The translations under genes were made by a program, and so were the position numbers. A DNA stretch of 64,000 nt from Parachlamydiales bacterium (GTDB lineage: Bacteria > Chlamydiota > Chlamydiia > Chlamydiales > Rhabdochlamydiaceae). The DNA lies in NCBI GenBank assembly GCA_947474635.1, contig CANJJB010000001.1, positions 1 through 64,000 of the forward strand, written 5' to 3'. The notes beneath the pieces were generated by a model. The model saw only the letters and a program-made list of their open reading frames with translations. It was not told the origin of the DNA and did not search any database. Of this stretch, positions 62,986 through 64,000 are shown in pieces (within the stretch, counting starts at the first letter, position 1; each line of letters opens with the position of its first letter).

Positions 62986-64000
62986 ATGGATGTGCCTTCT
63001 AAGATTAAAAGTTTTATCGATGCAACTGTCAAACTCTGTAAACCCCTGTCTGTTCATATCTGTGATGGATCAGAGAAAGAGTACGCCTATCTTACACAAG
63101 AGCTTGTCAAGAAAGGCACCTTTGTTCCCTTAGAGCGCCCAGATAGCTTTTGGTGCCATTCTACACCCGATGATGTAGCGCGCCTTGAAGGCTCTACCTT
63201 TATTTGTTCGAAAAGTCCAGAAGATGCAGGCCCCACAAATAACTGGAAAGACCCCCAAGAGATGCACGCTCTTCTTCTTACATTATTTTCAGGATGCATG
63301 GAAGGAAGAACCCTTTATGTCATTCCCTTCTGCCTAGGGCCCCTCTCATCTCCTTATGCACGCTTTGGCGTGCAACTCACAGATTCTGCCTATGTCGCTT
63401 GCAGCATGAAAATCATGACACGTATGGGAAAAGACGTCCTTAAACTTTTAGAAACCAAAGATTTTATCCCGTGTGTTCACTCTGTCGGAGCTCCTCTTAA
63501 AAAAGGAGAAAAAGACACCCCGTGGCCCTCTAACCCTCAAAAATATATCGTACATTTTCCTGAAGAGCCCAGCGTCTGGTCTTTTGGAAGTGGCTATGGC
63601 GGCAACGCACTTTTAAGTAAAAAATGTGTGGGCCTGCGCATTGCATCTACCCTAGGACGAAAAGAAGGTTGGCTTGCAGAACACATGCTCATTTTAGGCA
63701 TTACAAACCCTCAGGAAGAGAAGAAATATTTCGTGGCCTCTTTCCCCAGCGCCTGCGGCAAAACAAATCTCGCGATGCTAAAGCCCATTCTACCCGGATG
63801 GAAAATAGAGTGTGTAGGAGATGATCTTGCTTGGCTGCACATAGGACCAGACGGAAGATTACATGCCATTAATCCAGAATTTGGCTTCTTTGGAGTTGCT
63901 CCCGGAACTTCCCTAAAATCTAATCCCAATGCCATGAAGACCATTGAAAAAAACACCCTCTTTGTTAATACAGCACTCGTAGATCATAAAGAAGTGTGGT
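62986..64000 (+). CDS. pckG: Phosphoenolpyruvate carboxykinase (GTP), 5' part; runs off the right edge
   Basis: Open frame from ATG 62986: [36 protein letters not shown]...[37 protein letters not shown]...[13 protein letters not shown]; missing from the ORF track because no stop lies in the window. Confidence 0.96.
   Translation, partial: MDVPSKIKSFIDATVKLCKPLSVHICDGSEKEYAYLTQELVKKGTFVPLERPDSFWCHSTPDDVARLEGSTFICSKSPEDAGPTNNWKDPQEMHALLLTLFSGCMEGRTLYVIPFCLGPLSSPYARFGVQLTDSAYVACSMKIMTRMGKDVLKLLETKDFIPCVHSVGAPLKKGEKDTPWPSNPQKYIVHFPEEPSVWSFGSGYGGNALLSKKCVGLRIASTLGRKEGWLAEHMLILGITNPQEEKKYFVASFPSACGKTNLAMLKPILPGWKIECVGDDLAWLHIGPDGRLHAINPEFGFFGVAPGTSLKSNPNAMKTIEKNTLFVNTALVDHKEVW

Overview
This 64-kb window looks like a chromosomal segment of a chlamydia-like bacterium (phylum Chlamydiota). 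That assignment is inferred from gene content and from gene orders I recall from Chlamydia: SNF2/SWIM helicase - mreB - PEP carboxykinase; znuABC - rplU - rpmA - obg; murJ - nfo; nrdR - dksA - lspA; rluD / kdsA / lptB near hemA. I recognise about 50 credible protein genes, mostly housekeeping and cell-envelope (LPS/KDO/Lpt, cytochrome bd, Zn uptake, ribosomal L21/L27), plus six tRNAs. The core is interrupted by accessory material: (i) three host-interaction-type eukaryotic-like ORFs: U-box, MYND zinc finger and F-box; (ii) a 787-aa protein ending in what looks like a eukaryotic BMT5-like (DUF2431) rRNA methyltransferase domain; (iii) IS remnants at the left edge and at 6.5-7.2 kb; (iv) a truncated RhuM gene beside tRNA-Ser; (v) two archaeal-type AAA ATPases, one preceded by an array of 15-bp arms in alternating orientation exactly every 27 bp; (vi) a roughly 175-bp multi-tier palindrome between mreB and the F-box gene; (vii) a repeated piece of the asd 3' end flanking the MYND gene; (viii) two leader/terminator regions with interleaved hairpins. 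Other notable points are a response regulator with a degenerate receiver, tandem DUF115 genes, a heptosyltransferase-like/UDP-sugar pyrophosphorylase fusion, a DHH protein with widely split motifs, and unannotated small ORFs. All calls come from reading the sequence; no searches were run.
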